DNA from: Rugalucina vietnamica
Taxonomy: Eukaryota; Mollusca; Bivalvia; Lucinida; Lucinidae
Direction of reading: 5' to 3'
NCBI GenBank assembly: GCA_964017185.1
Contig: OZ024876.1
Span: forward strand, 12,091,726-12,155,725
Length of the DNA stretch: 64,000 nt
In this document: one piece after another, positions 10,491 to 22,219 of the stretch
Numbering within the stretch: the stretch's first letter is position 1
Layout: every line of letters starts with the position of its first letter
Notes under the pieces: model-generated
The model's database searches: none
What the model saw: the letters and a program-made list of their open reading frames with translations, nothing else
What the model was told of the DNA's origin: nothing
Made by a program: the position numbers and the translations under genes

Positions 10491-10865
10491 GCAGTAAGGA
10501 CGAGTTAAAATTGTTTACAACTCGCCCCACAGGACGAGTAGGTCCTTAGAAAAATTTCTAGGTCTGCAGTGACTTTAAGAGGGTATACATTGCACGGACA
10601 AATTTTCCTGATGCAACCTTTTGTACATAACAATGGAGTATTCTTCATGACTGTCGAACTCAAATTTCGATATCAACTTGTATTTTTAAGATAAAAAGAA
10701 ACGGCGCCGCAGTTTGAAAATAAATATTTCAAGAAAACAAAGCATTACCATTTCTATAACGTAGATGCCATATTCTATGTCTTGTCTTTGTAACACAGTA
10801 TGCAAGTGATGAACCACAATCTAAAAGAAGACAAAAGGGAGTTAGATAGGATGTGGTTTTCAAAT
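10491..10865. other. Intergenic, repeat fragments only
   Basis: Contains GACGAGTAG-type fragments (compare 5455-5500) and a short piece of a MITE family B end near 10575-10615. Nothing coding is seen. Confidence 0.4.
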
Positions 10866-11108
10866 GAGCCTGTGCGTGAGAAAACCAGCAATGTGGGTTC
10901 TGACCAGGTCTGACACAAACCGGCCTGTACAGTCACAGAAGATAGTTAGAGGCTGGGAATTTTGGATCTAGAAAGTATCCGTGTTACATAGTGAAAACAA
11001 AGGCGCTGATCAGCTTCGCAGTTACTGCGGACTTCGCAGTTACTGCGAAGCTGATCTGCGCCTTTGTTTTCGCCTATGCAGATTGTTGGTTTTCCCATGC
11101 GGTGGCTC
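10866..11108 (-). mobile_element. MITE family A, copy 5
   Basis: Reverse copy with an enlarged central palindrome (a short repeat of the ACTTCGCAGTTACTGCG type). Flanks AAAT/AAAC agree at three of four positions. Confidence 0.85.
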
Positions 11109-11529
11109 AAACGACTTTGGACTTTGTGTAACAACACATGAAGAAACAAACTCGCAAAAGGGGGCTGGGGGTTATATGAAGTATTTTAAACGTGAAATAT
11201 GACGGAAGTGTAAAAAATCAGATGTATTTCCGCCAAATGTCCCCTTTTTAAGTGTTCGGACCTCAGTTACATATTACAATAAAATTTAGTTTGGGAAAAT
11301 CCTTACTTCACTTACTTATATTTTCACAATGGAAAATGGCCTTGTAAATTTATTTTCTGGCATAAACTTTTTATTTGTGAACTGATTTCAAAATTGTGTG
11401 GCACTTTTTCAGATGACACGATATCCTGGAGGTGTTTCAGAAAAGGGTGAAAAACAAAGTTTCTGAGAATTGGGAGTTTGGACAGAGAATGGATGTCAGG
11501 TTAATAACCCCTCTTGTTACTTGTTTGTT

Positions 11530-11700
11530 TGTATGGTCAACATTTTTTCACGGTCACGTCGGGACGGAGCAAACGTTTCATGAACATTAACCAATATTCA
11601 GGGGAGTTAATATGTTCTGCTCCATGACAAAACACGGTGCCACGTGTGGGGATCGAACCCAGGACCTTTCGATTCTGAGTCCGATGCCCTACCGCCCCCC
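11530..11700 (-). mobile_element. Degraded tRNA-derived SINE
   Basis: The minus strand shows a B-box GGGTTCGATCCC following CATCGGACTCAGAATCG, then a body ending near GGGACGTGACCG on the same strand. The tail is shared with fragments near 4065 and 43920. The acceptor stem and A-box are poor, so this is not a functional tRNA. Confidence 0.6.
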
Positions 11701-11738
11701 CCCATGTCCCCCAATGCCCATGTTGTTAATTACCCTAC

Positions 11739-11902
11739 CTCAAGATGAGCTGCTCTGTCCCTGTAAGGAATGATAACTGCAGTTTTTTCCCTTGGCTCAC
11801 AGTCATGTGGTTTGTAGTGACCTCCCCTCTCTAGCCGCCTCAGGCTGTTCAAATCCTGCACGCTGCTGGTATTGACTTCCGGTGAAATTGTCATGGAACC
11901 AA
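11739..11902 (-). CDS. B4GALT-type gene, coding exon 2
   Basis: 164 bases. The acceptor is ctactttag|TT (11903-11904) and the donor GAG|gtaggg (11738 downward). It encodes residues 147-201, including GGHYKPHDC and IIPYRDR. Conserved motifs and phase agreement with exon 1 fix the limits. Confidence 0.87.
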
Positions 11903-14900
11903 CTAAAGTAGGAACCAATAAATGAGCAGCAACATAAGAAAACGGGCCTTTTACATATACGAAAAAAAAGACGCTGCACAGTTGATCAGCGTCTTTGTTT
12001 TCGCTACACAGACAATAAAGTAACAGTCTTTCTACTTTCTTAAATCCGAAATTTCAAACGCCTTGCCTTCTCCTGTGGCTGTACAGCATGTTTTATATCG
12101 GACCTCATTGGTCAGAAACCCAGACTGATGGTTTATTCCACATCGAATCTGTAAATGCGTTCTTCAAGTTGAGGAGGTTAGGGATTTTATGATCACTCAT
12201 GGTGGACACGGGTAAAACAGGGACACCTATCATGGAGGTGTGCCTTTAGGGAGTTAACTATGAGTACGTTCCAAAACACTCGTACATGCGAGATGCGAGT
12301 ACATGGGGATACATTCATGCCTTAAAACCACTACTCACCAGAACCTGAGTCAGTATCAGCCAAAGACAAAGTTTTATGACATGACCTGTTTAAAATGCAA
12401 CCAATGAACGGCTTTCTTTTGTACGCCTTACAAAACGGGTACAATCCCTCTACTCTCTAAATTAGAAATCCAAAGCCTCTAGCCATCATCTGTTTCTATA
12501 CAGGCCACTTTGTGTCAGACTGTGCGAAAGCTCTAGATAAAGACAGATTTCATCACGACACAGCTCTTATTATTTTTTTCTTAAATAAATATTGTAGATA
12601 TTGCTTTATGTTAAACATCACTGTGGCATAACTCGCTAATAAGGATTTCAACATTTCGTGAATTTCGGTCACAACAATTTCACGAAGGACACAACTTATT
12701 CGCGAATTGCAGGTGGAAACATGGAGGTGACTCTCTTTTTACGCCTTTATCTGTGCTTTAAAGGTATATTATTGTTTAAATCAACTATTTTTCTGTGGCA
12801 CATACTCATTGGGTTATGGTTTTAAAGCAATAACATTCTGCAGTCGCATTTGCTGTTTTCTTTTTACCTTTTTATGCAAAAAATTGTGTAATTCATGCTC
12901 TGTTGGGGTTAAACATGAATATCTTTGACATTTCTATAATGATTTTGCACTAAAAATGAACAAAAATCAATTGCAAAGACACCTGTCAAAAACTGTCTTA
13001 AAATAATACTCATTAGTCATGAAATAAAGAAGAAAAGATGACTACCCTTAGTTGATGCGGCTACAACTATTTCTTGATAAGGCTATAACTGTTTCATGAG
13101 TCTGTTACAACTGTTTCTTGATCTTAATGACTGTTGGACACAAACGTTTCATGATCATTGATTTGCAAAAGCTCTGATTTAAGTCATGATGTGCCTTTCG
13201 CATTTAGTTTCAATAGTATTGACATGATCAAATACCTAAATGCAAGAAATTATCTTAATATCGATTTAGGATCTCAGTTTTGATTTTTATTTGCTATTGC
13301 TGCAGCTGGTGTTGTGCCGTGTGGCGGCCCTAAAAAGTCTCCCCGTACATCATCCATAGTGCACGTTATATTTTCCTTTTGATCCTTTGAGATCAGCGGG
13401 GATATTCTGAGAAATCAGAAAGGGCCTGTTACAGGGTATGGGAAATTAACATGGGAGTTTGCCCACGCATGGAATTTTATGAAATTATGTGCATTAATTG
13501 TTTTGGTAATGACTGCTATAATAATGGTGTATTCCCTTGCAAATTCAATTCCAATGGCAAGTTATGACGTAATATATGACGTCACTACGATAGCTAAGGG
13601 CACCCCACTTTAAACGTTTCTTTAGTGACCAACGATTCGTAAAGCAAATGTTGGAAGCTTTCCATAAATAAAGTAGTCATTGGTAAGTTTGCTGATACTA
13701 TAAATGACTTTGTTGGTATCAAGATAGTGGCGGAGCAGTCAATTTCATGTACATGTAACCCCAATTTTCACCTGCTTATTTTTAAAGAGGTATAATTTGA
13801 TTTAAAATTTTTCTGTGTTCCAGTCTTTGTCAAGACACCATTTTATTATAAAAACTGTCCACATATGTTAGGAAAATATTTGTGAAATTTCACGAAATTC
13901 GTGGACCGGTAACATGGTGCTTTGTTACATTCATTAAACATGACCCTTATTCATCAAAATGTTAACTTTTCACAAATAATTACAAAGTACTTTCATAAAT
14001 GATTTATGACTGTAAGAGTTTTACTGTAGGCTTATTATAAGCAATTCATATTATTATAGCATGCTTTTCGTGAAACCCAACACACATACCTTATACCCTG
14101 TTACATAAGTTACCGTTTGGATAAACTTAAAACAATTTAAAGATTTCAATAAAGTTTTGTGTTTAAACATCACATTAGTATTACTGCAGGGTTTAAAATG
14201 CAATATTATTGATCTTCCTGAATTCAGAAATTGTCTGTCAGTACTCTTGCAATTTGTTACATATGTTACATTTAACGCAAACATGTACTGTGAACAATTT
14301 TCATATGATACGACCTTTAAGAGCTGAACTTTTTCTTCTTATTTTAAAAGGATGTGATATGTAACTAGTTAATACACATGCTAAATCATGGGGCTGTTCA
14401 ATTGCATTCAACTTATCTTTATTTAATCAGCATTTTACAAAAATTACATTTCATTGAACATCACAATACATATACCGCGATATTAATCTCAAGAAAAGAT
14501 TATAAGCTCATAACCCAATCTGTTTTTCTGCCATTTATTCACCATTCAATGCTTTATTTTGGTGCAACATCTATCTTAGTTCTTTTGCAGGCTTGTGAAA
14601 CCGATAAGAACACATAATATGCAGGATTAATGTTTGTACAAGACGTTTGTCATGATACGACAGAACTACTTTATTAAATCTATTTTTTACTAAGAAAATA
14701 TTAACTTTAATATTCAGTTTTGAATGATGTAATGTATGTAACGTACAATATATGTTTAATAGGCTGAATAAGATCCATAGGAATGTGAATATAGGAAGTG
14801 GACTTGCTTTAACGATAAAACATGCTTCATAATCAGCCTACATTTTATAGGAGATTTTGGTTTGATGTTTATTTTGCAAGCATTTATGTGGGTAACATAT

Positions 14901-16814
14901 GTAATGCAGTGATGTTGCATTTGACTGAAGGCTTTAAATGCTTAAAATACTTATGACATATGACTTTTCATAATTTATGTCTGTTAATATCAAAATCAGA
15001 TTGTATGTTGAAAATCAAAGTTGTAAAATTTGGGTACAGTAAGTGATATAGGAGGTACTCTAGCGTTCCCTCTAAATAACAACAACATGGAATTGGAATG
15101 TTAAAGCAATATACACTGAACATTTGTCTATATTTCCACTTGTGTCTTTTACAATAAAATATTTATTGGTCCAGGAGTAAGAAATAATAATATCGGATTC
15201 AGTTTATCACTACGAGACAATTCCACATGGACCTCCCTGTCTCACTCCTATATGAAAAGCATAAGGTATGATTATCAATTAAACAAAGTTAAACACCCTC
15301 TATTATTTCATCATAAGAATAATTCAGAGCTTTAAGCATTGATTCAACTGAAGGCAAACTGTAAGCCATTTGGTCTCACTGCCATTTTAAAATTACTTTA
15401 TATCACTCTAAACCTATAGAAGTGTCAAGTGTGAAAACAGATGGTAGAAAAAGAAAACCATCATGAATAACATCTTTTTGGCAAAAGTAAGCAATGGCCA
15501 GGAGCTGCTGCAATTAGAACCAAGGTTCAACCTAATATCCCATGTGGAAAACCAGCGAAATAACAAATAGTTACTTGTACAAAGAGAATGTACTGTTTGC
15601 CAAAAGAATGGCTATTTCCCAACAGGTGGCCACTTAGTTAAATAAATGTAACTACATGTATGGCATTCAGGATTGTCTTATCACAATGTGTGTCAGAAAT
15701 GTGCATTATGGTCATAATCCAAAACCTTTTTGCGATGTTTTGGAGCAATTTCAACATTTTGTTAAAATTATGAAAAGTGACCTACATGTATACAATGTAA
15801 AAAATGACAATGTTACCGGCTTTGAATTATCATGAAATTTTGCTCATATCAAGAGGATATATATGGCATGTTTTTATGCAAATATGGTATCTTGACAAAG
15901 ACTGGAACATATTTATCTTTTAAGTTGAATTTGGTATTTTTTGTAAATTTTCGAGAAAAAATGAGAAATTTTATATATTATTTAATCAGGAAATCAATAT
16001 AATACTTCTGTAAAATGATTTTACGGTATAAGTATAATGCCTGGGATGTTCTCGAGCCAACCCACTTGACAAATCTTAGAAAATTATAAAACTTAAGTTT
16101 TAGGACACACAAAGATGAGGGCAGGTATCACGTCATTGTGGGAGTGAGCCAAGGTTGCCTCCTGAGTCCTATAATTAATTATTTAATTCAATATATACAT
16201 TTTCATAGCTCATATATGATGACCTACTTATGTGTAAAATTTAAAGAAAATCCATGCGTGGGCACATTTGTAACACCCCCTTTATTATCGGTTAAGATTC
16301 ATTTTCTTACCAATGTTTGATATAATTGGTCCCATTTAGATAATACTAGTCTTTGTAACGACTTCCATGTTGAAAGTTGTTAAATTTCAATAGTTCTCTT
16401 GGGCTCCAAGTTGCCAAATCTAAAGGGTCACTGACGAGACTTTAATAGTCGAAACCGCGGTATGGCCCATCCCCTTTCTCATTAATGTGTTCGCTGCTCT
16501 TAAAGGATCTCAGTTTTGATTTTTATTTACTACACTATTTCAAACCATCATTTGGCCTATAAAATTGTCTTTGGGGTTGTAGACCAGGCAAGACTGGCAT
16601 TGCTGCTCAGGTTTCTTAACTCCTTATATTTCAGTAAATGTCAATGTCATATCCAATATGTTATGCTGTCTAAGTAACCAAAATTTAGAATGACAGTCAT
16701 TGTGATATTCCTGGTTTTCAGAAAATGGAGGATTTTAGATGCCACTACCGCCAATAATAATTAAGTATCGGTTTTCACAAAAAAGGTTTGCAAAATATAC
16801 AGAAATAATGCTCT

Positions 16815-16880
<66 letters not shown>

Positions 16881-19800
16881 CTTTTCTTTTAGGCTCACCT
16901 GAGCCGTTAGGCTCACAAGGTGAGCTTATAGTAAACCCATGCTCTGTCGTCCGTCGTCGTCGTTCACAATGTTTAAACATCTCCTCTGAAACCCCTGGGC
17001 CAATCAAAGCCAAACTTTATATGGAGCATCCTTAGGAAGGGAAAACCAAAGTTTATATAAATGGTCCAGGCCACATGACCAAGATAGCCGCCATGGCTAT
17101 AAACAGCAAAAACTTTAAAATCTTCTTCTCCAGAACCAGAAGGCCTATGGCTTTGAAACTTGGCATGAATCATCAGGCAATAGAGCTTTACAAAGTGTGT
17201 ATAAATCATGAACCTGGGATGACCTTGACCTATTTTACGGCAAGGCCAACATCAAAGATCTTCTTCTCTAAAACCACTTGGCCAATCAAAGTTGATTTTT
17301 ATAGAAATTATCTGTATGAAGGGGGAACCAATGTGATTACAAATATACCAGGTAACATGACCAAGATGGTCACCATGCCCATATATGGTAAAAACCCTTC
17401 AAAAATCTTCTACACAGGAACTGCTTAACCTATTGCAACGGAAATTGATATGTGAAAATTAAGACTAGAGTACTACAATGTGTGTATAAATCATGATCCT
17501 GTGATGACCTTGACAGATTTATGGCAAGGTCATCATAGTTCACTGTTAAAATGACACTGAATGAAAAAAAACTTCTAGGAAATGGTAAGTGGACGGAATA
17601 TTTATGAATTTGAAAAAGAAATTAACACCAAGGGGTATTCTGACTCTGTCCTGGGGCTTTAGACCTTTATAGTCAAACAAGTTTATTGGTATATATCTCA
17701 GATCTCAGGTGCGAGTTGACAGGACGATTGGTCTTCTGTGTTTTTAGCTCACCTGGGTCGAAGGCTCAAAAGGTGAGCCATGCTCCGTCGCCTGTCGTTG
17801 TCGTTGTCGTCGTTCACACTTTTCAAAGATCTTCTCCTCTGAAACCCCTGGGCCAATCAATGCAAAACTTCATGTGAAGCATCCTTAGGAAGGAGGAACT
17901 AAAGTTTATATAAATCGTCCAGGTCACATGACCAATATGGCCGCCATGCCCATATATGGTAAAAACCTTAAAAAATATTCTTCTCTTGAACCGGTGGACC
18001 CATTTCAATAAAACTTGGTATGTAGCATTGAGGACTCTGGCCCACCATAATTTATATGAACCATGACCTTAGGTTGACCTTGATCTATTTTAAGGCAAGA
18101 TCAACTTTGGTCACATAGGCTTTTCAATGGACAAAAGTGAAAACATTGAATTTTTCAGGAAGTTTTTTGGCCTGTGACCTGAAAGCTGGTAGATACATAA
18201 AATTATAACTTATTGACTTATTGATTAAATGAAGTCTTAGGAGTATTCAATGTCAAGGTCATCTCTTGACCTTGGCCAAAGGTCATTTACATAATAAATT
18301 TAAAACTTAATTTTCTCAGGAAACGCTTGACCGATTAAAGCCAAATTTTATATGTGGTACCCTTAAGAAGAGGGAATCAAAGTATATATAAATGGTTTAG
18401 GTCACATGGCCAAGCTGGCTGCCATGCTCATATATGTTAAAAACCTTAAAAAATCATTTTCTCTAGAACTGATGAACCGATTTCAATAAAACTTGGTATG
18501 TAGCATCGGGGACTCTGGCTTATCATAGTTTGTATATATCATGACCTTGGGTTGACCTTGACCTATTTTATGGCAAAGTCAACATTGGTCAAATAGGCTT
18601 CTCAATGGAAAACATTGGAGTTTTAAGAACGTTTTGTGGCATTTGACCTGAAAGTTGGTACATATATACAACTTATTGAGTTAATGAAGAGTATTCAAGG
18701 TCAATGTCATCTCTTGACATTGGCCAAAGGTCATTTACATATTATATTTAAAACTCAGTTTTCTCAGAAACCACTGCACCAATCAAGGCCAAATTTTATA
18801 TGTGCTATCCTTAGGAAGGGGAACCAAAGTTTGTAAAAATAATCCAGGTCACATGACCAAGATGGCCGCCATGCCCATATATGTGGTAAAATCCTTTAAA
18901 AATAAATTTCTCTGGAATAGGTAGACCGATTTCAATGAAACTTGGTATGTAGCATTGGGAGCTCTGGCCCTTTATAGTTTATATAAATCATGACCTTCGG
19001 TTGACATTGACCTATTAAACAGTTAATTTAAACAGAAAGGTCAAATATTGCCAGAAAGATCTGAAAGTTGGTAGATACAGGCTGTTTATAGTGTTAATAA
19101 TTATGTGGGCATTTGAGGTCAAGTTTATATTTTATGTTGGCCAACATGGCCTTAGCCAAAGGTCAGTCATCAAAGACAAAATCTCAGGTGAGCGATATCA
19201 GGACAATTGGTCCTCTGTTTTTTTTTTTCTTTCTTTTTTGTTTGTTTGTTTATTTGCTTATAAAGGATATAAACCCCTTTCGCATAAGGCGATCACATAC
19301 GTAGCGTTCTAGGAAAATTGGAACGCCGAGGTGCGCGCCGTGGAAATATCTTTGTCGGTGCGCTGACAAGAACACGGTGGGCTGATTAGACCTAGCCGTG
19401 AGATCACGGTAGCAGCGCCCTGTGATCAATATAATATTTATTACAGGCTGCTCAGCTCTTGTATGGCCCCTTAAAACGAAAAAAAAAAAAAAAAAAAAAA
19501 TGGTTCGGCGAACATAAAAGAAAGTTGCTCTGCAAACACTGTGAGCTATGCGGTTGTATGGAGATTGTACAGCGCAATGTTAAGGTCGCACAAGAACAGT
19601 GATCTGCACTGCGCGCACCGTGAGCACAAAAAAGTTAGGTTGATTTATTCTTTTATTTCCTCCTTTGAAAATTCACTCCTCTTAAAGAGTTTGGATCTTA
19701 TTAACAATAGAGGAAAACGATATTGCGGTGATTCTTAAGTCAAAACAAGGTTATGTCGTGTTCTATGTGAGGTTTTTAATTATAAATCTTCTGTGCTTAT

Positions 19801-20915
19801 CACGATCATGGCTTGTACTATGCCTGTATTGGTTCAAGCTGTACGCACTGTCTATTTCCAGTGCTTTATGTGTACCAATGTTGAAACTTGTATGCTAAAT
19901 ACTGTGTATTGCTCAAGAAACAGTTGTGACTGGCTCAAGAAACAGTTATGACTGACTCAAGAAATGTTTGTAGCTTTCTCATGGCTCACTCCTGAAATAG
20001 TTGTGTCCACTAGCTGACTTGGTACATGGGATTCTAGGTGTATTACAGACTCTATTGTTACAGAAGTTTCAATCTATTTATACCAAGAAGTTCTTAAGGT
20101 ATCCTTTTATACATATAGCATGCCCAAATTCTGGTGCAAAAAGACACTTTTACTGGATTGGCAATTAAACTAGGAAAACACCTAATTTTGTTAGAAAAAA
20201 GAGAATGAGTATCTTTAATTAGCTTCCCCAAACATAAAAAGTACATAGTCATTCACCCATATGTCTCGCCAAGGCATATGAAACTATTACAGTTTAATTT
20301 TCACCTTAATCACCTCAAAGCGTGGCTTCAAACATAGCAGGTACATCTTCATCCAGGTAATTCGCGAATAAGTTGTGTCCTTCGTGAAATTGTTGTGTCC
20401 AAAATTCACGAAATGTTGAAATCCTTATTAGCGAGTTATGCCACAGTGAACATGCTTATATTCATTATGAACTTACCGAGTCTTTTGGGTAGTAGCGGAC
20501 AGAGTCGAAACTGTTTTTCCTTGTCTCCGAGAACAGCACTGGAATTGCGGTGTGTTTTATGTAGATATCTAGAATTATTCTTCACTTTTCCATCTAGCTT
20601 CGTCTGCTTACGTTCTGATCCTGACCCTTTCTTCCAACCAGGATTTTTATCTACATTTTCATTTAAAGTGCCTTTCCCGTTAAACTTCCCTTTTTGAATT
20701 TTATGGACGCCATTTACGTGAGGTTTGGTGGCCTCATCTTGTTTTATATCTGATTTTACTGTCTCTAGTTTTCGTGAAACCACCTCTTCCGGAAGACGAT
20801 TGATCGACAGTCGAAATGACTGGTCGATTATCGATATGTACACTAGCGGCACGAAAGTTGCAATGAAGGCAACTAAATACAGCTTTGGGGTGATTTTGAG
20901 ACAAGGTTTCGACAT
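11739..20915 (-). CDS. Beta-1,4-galactosyltransferase-type protein, N-terminal two coding exons (partial)
   Basis: Type II Golgi membrane enzyme of the B4GALT family, which adds galactose from UDP-galactose to GlcNAc- or glucose-ended glycans in the Golgi lumen. Exons 20915-20477 and 11902-11739 join in phase 1 (CTCG|gtaagt to ctactttag|TTGG) and give the first 201 residues. These are: a short cytoplasmic tail, a membrane segment (about 13-31, [19 protein letters not shown]), a Lys/Asn-rich stem, then [10 protein letters not shown] (139-148), GGHYKPHDC (173-181) and the UDP-galactose-side motif IIPYRDR (190-196), all typical of the family. The second exon ends in frame at GAG|gtaggg. The DVDL and WGWGGEDDD catalytic exons are not found in the remaining minus-strand sequence and are expected left of the window. 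The 8.6 kb intron is mostly one inserted element (12619-20448). Which B4GALT paralogue it is cannot be told. Confidence 0.85.
11924..12145 (+). mobile_element. MITE family A, copy 6 (degraded)
   Basis: Starts GAGCAGCAACATAAG and keeps the GTCTTTGTTTTCGC arm and CTGTACAG block, but both ends have drifted. It lies 22 bases upstream (minus sense) of the B4GALT-type exon 2 acceptor. Confidence 0.65.
12420..12567 (+). mobile_element. MITE family A fragment
   Basis: Only the right half is present (GTACAATCCCTCTAC through CAGGCC and TTTGTGTCAGAC). The right end is eroded. The 270 bases between it and copy 6 show nothing recognisable. Confidence 0.55.
13422..16280. mobile_element. Nested insertion of 2.86 kb with short inverted ends
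   Basis: Inserted between ..TCAGAAA and TTTATTATCGG of the 376 bp unit, which is continuous at 63635-63650. Its ends pair imperfectly: GGGCCTGTTACA.. against GGGGGTGTTACA.. on the other strand, then CCCACGCATGGA on both. TGTTACAT motifs recur inside. There is no transposase frame and I see no clear target duplication. The interior is AT-rich and otherwise blank. Confidence 0.6.
16110..16195 (+). pseudogene. Remnant of a LINE reverse transcriptase
   Basis: Translates to [13 protein letters not shown], which matches the conserved GVRQGCLLSPLLF block of several non-LTR reverse transcriptases. Reading decays on both sides, so only this scrap survives. Confidence 0.4.
16820..16890. repeat. Poly-T tract
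   Basis: About 65 bases of T with scattered C and G, immediately before the dispersed AGCTCACCTG repeat, and possibly its terminal homopolymer. Confidence 0.8.
16891..17744 (+). repeat. Dispersed AGCTCACCTG repeat (family C), copy 1
   Basis: Starts AGGCTCACCTGAGCCG..AAGGTGAGC and ends CTCAGGTGCGAGTTGACAGG..CTTCTGTG. Its body has repeated subunits with AAGATGGCCGCCATG-like segments (as AAGATAGCCGCCATG), GTCACATGACC-like segments (as CCACATGACC) and TGACCTTGACC motifs. No coding function is seen. It lies inside the 12619-20448 element. Confidence 0.8.
17745..19218 (+). repeat. Dispersed AGCTCACCTG repeat (family C), copy 2
   Basis: Directly follows copy 1. It starts AGCTCACCTGGGTCGAAGG and ends CTCAGGTGAGCGATATCAGG..GGTCCTCTG. 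It includes about three subunits with AAACTTGGTATGTAGC, TGACCTTGACC and GGTCACATGACC landmarks. Short reading frames across it are incidental. Confidence 0.82.
19219..20358. other. Interior of the 7.8 kb element, right part
   Basis: Holds a T/C tract (19219-19240), an A tract (19480-19500) and a subterminal array of CAAGAAACAGTTGTGAC-type motifs (19905-20010). No gene is recognised. Confidence 0.5.
20477..20915 (-). CDS. B4GALT-type gene, coding exon 1
   Basis: 439 bases from the ATG at 20915-20913 to the donor CTCG|gtaagt (intron from 20476). It encodes the cytoplasmic tail, membrane anchor, stem and the start of the conserved CP..P..L region. This ATG is the only one that precedes the hydrophobic segment. 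A possible 5' UTR acceptor (TATTTAG|AAGGGACAC) ends 9 bases upstream of it in minus sense. Confidence 0.8.
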
Positions 20916-20939
20916 GTGTCCCTTCTAAATACATGTAAT

Positions 20940-21140
20940 GAGCCGCCGCATGGGAAAACCAACAATCTGCATAGGCGAAAACAAAGTTGATCAGCGGCTT
21001 TGTTTTCGCACGAACAGTACAATTCCTCTACTTTCTAAATCCAAAATTTCCAGCCTCTAATCATCTTCTGTGACTGTACAGTCCGGTTTGTGTCGGACCT
21101 GGTCGGAACCCAAATCGTTGGTTTTCTCACGCACAGGCTC
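20940..21140 (+). mobile_element. MITE family A, copy 7
   Basis: Shortened central palindrome (AAAACAAAGTTGATCAGCGG). It sits 24 bases upstream of the B4GALT-type start codon, so it is either in the 5' leader, in a leader intron or beside the promoter. Confidence 0.85.
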
Positions 21141-21145
21141 ATATA

Positions 21146-21492
21146 CTGAACAAAAGTTAGAACGCTGCATATTATTTTTTTCTATTTTTCTAACCTGAAT
21201 CCATTTCGTTGCAAAACTTTTCACATATTAGACTTTCATAATAATATACTTTCATTTTTATTATAGCTAAATTAAACATTCTCTTTGATTCGTTTCTGTT
21301 GGAGCAATAAAAGAGTAAACGCATTTTAAGAAGTGAGGGGTTGGAAAAAAAGATCACATGAATTCGTTAGTCTTAGAATGAGTGGGTTTTTTTTTATGTG
21401 TTGTGTGGTTATGTGTTATGAAACAATTTACAATTAAATAAAATAGGAGACAGAAGTCACAATCTAAGTGTAGCGTTTTCAATTTTGTTCAG
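21146..21492. mobile_element. TA-type MITE (mariner-like), copy 2
   Basis: Inverted ends CTGAACAAAAGTTAGAACGC and the complement of CTGAACAAAATTGAAAACGC, same family as 4453-5104. TA is present on the left only. It lies five bases from MITE A copy 7. Confidence 0.65.
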
Positions 21493-21874
21493 AATAGAAC
21501 TACACAAAACGCCTAACTGGAGTGCAATTATGAACGAGAAAGCCATATTGTTGACCAGATCTGACACAGACTACCGTATCCTAACACATGTATTAATAAC
21601 TGCAGAGTGTGCTTATATGTATTAAGCTTAAAGTTTTATAATATAAGCAAGACTCACATTCTCTTATTCCATTTTTGTACTATAAATATATTATATAAAC
21701 AACAAGAAAGGCTTTACATGTATTTTGTCAAAAATATTTTTATAGCTTACAAATAAAACAATGGTACTTATACAATAACTCATATTGATTGTGTAAAATA
21801 AAATAGTCTAGGCTGGATCAAATGCCTATTGTCTTTGCAACACAGGGATACATAGAGGATATTTGCTTTTTTTG

Positions 21875-22219
21875 AGGTGAATACCAAATATATTTCATCG
21901 AGTGAGTTGAAAACATCAGAGTTTTCACGAGTGCGCAGCACGAGTGAAAATTTCTATGTTTTCAACTCACGAGATGAAATATACTGAGAGGAACTAGAAA
22001 CTTAAGTTTCAAACTTCCCATAGTTTGGTGGTTGGGCTTTTGAACTCTGGTAATTTCTTTCCTGCAATAAAAAGATTAGTCACAGCAGAATCGCCTTCAG
22101 ACGGTCAGTAAAAGAATTAGTGGAGGGTTCAAATCGATTCTTACGGGGTTCCAACCCAAAGTATAATGATTAAAAAACTTAAGTTTCTAGTTCCTCTCAG
22201 TATATATTTGGTATTCACC
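21875..22219. repeat. Nested foldback repeat
   Basis: The outer arms GAGGTGAATACCAAATATAT and TATATTTGGTATTCACC pair. Inside are two further inverted pairs: TTTCATCGAGTGAGTTGAAAACAT with its complement at about 21960-21983, and GAGGAACTAGAAACTTAAG (from about 21995) with its complement at about 22180. The structure can fold as a branched hairpin. No frame is seen. Confidence 0.75.

Larger units (their letters stand above)
13262..16540 (-). repeat. Dispersed 376 bp unit, split by insertion
   Basis: Reverse-orientation copy of the unit that forms the tandem pair at 63377-63944. Its two halves are 13262-13421 and 16281-16530, separated by the 2.86 kb insertion. Shared landmarks are TGCCGTGTGGCGGCCC, CCCCGTACATCATCC, AACCGCGGTATGGCCC and AATGTGTTCGCTGC. 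It belongs to the interior of the 12619-20448 element or inserted there later. Confidence 0.75.
12619..20448. mobile_element. 7.8 kb TIR element in B4GALT-type intron 1 (Transib/RAG-like candidate)
   Basis: Near-identical 90 bp inverted ends lie at 12619-12708 and 20359-20448. They start CACTGTGGCATAACTCGC and contain tandem-like motifs (CACAACAATTTCACGAAGG, CACAACTTATTCGCG). An exact 5 bp direct repeat AACAT flanks the element (12614-12618 and 20449-20453). Subterminal ACAACTGTTTCTTGA-type motifs recur in inverted orientation (13060-13160 and 19900-20010), as transposase-binding arrays often do. A CAC terminus with a 5 bp duplication is the pattern of Transib and RAG-like transposons, but no transposase frame is seen. 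The interior is occupied by other insertions, so the copy is non-autonomous or decayed. The right end lies 28 bases from the exon 1 donor. Confidence 0.75.

Noticed and set aside
1-11700. Catalytic exons of the galactosyltransferase gene
   Set aside because: I looked on the minus strand for DVDL, FGGVS and WGWGGEDDD coding sequence and found none, so the remaining exons are taken to lie outside the window.
12619-12626. True V(D)J recombination signal
   Set aside because: CACTGTG resembles the heptamer, but there is no immune-receptor gene and I see no clear nonamer at 12 or 23 bases; only a transposon end is supported.
16813-17013. Lysine-rich frame on the minus strand
   Set aside because: Product of the poly-T tract next to the dispersed repeat.
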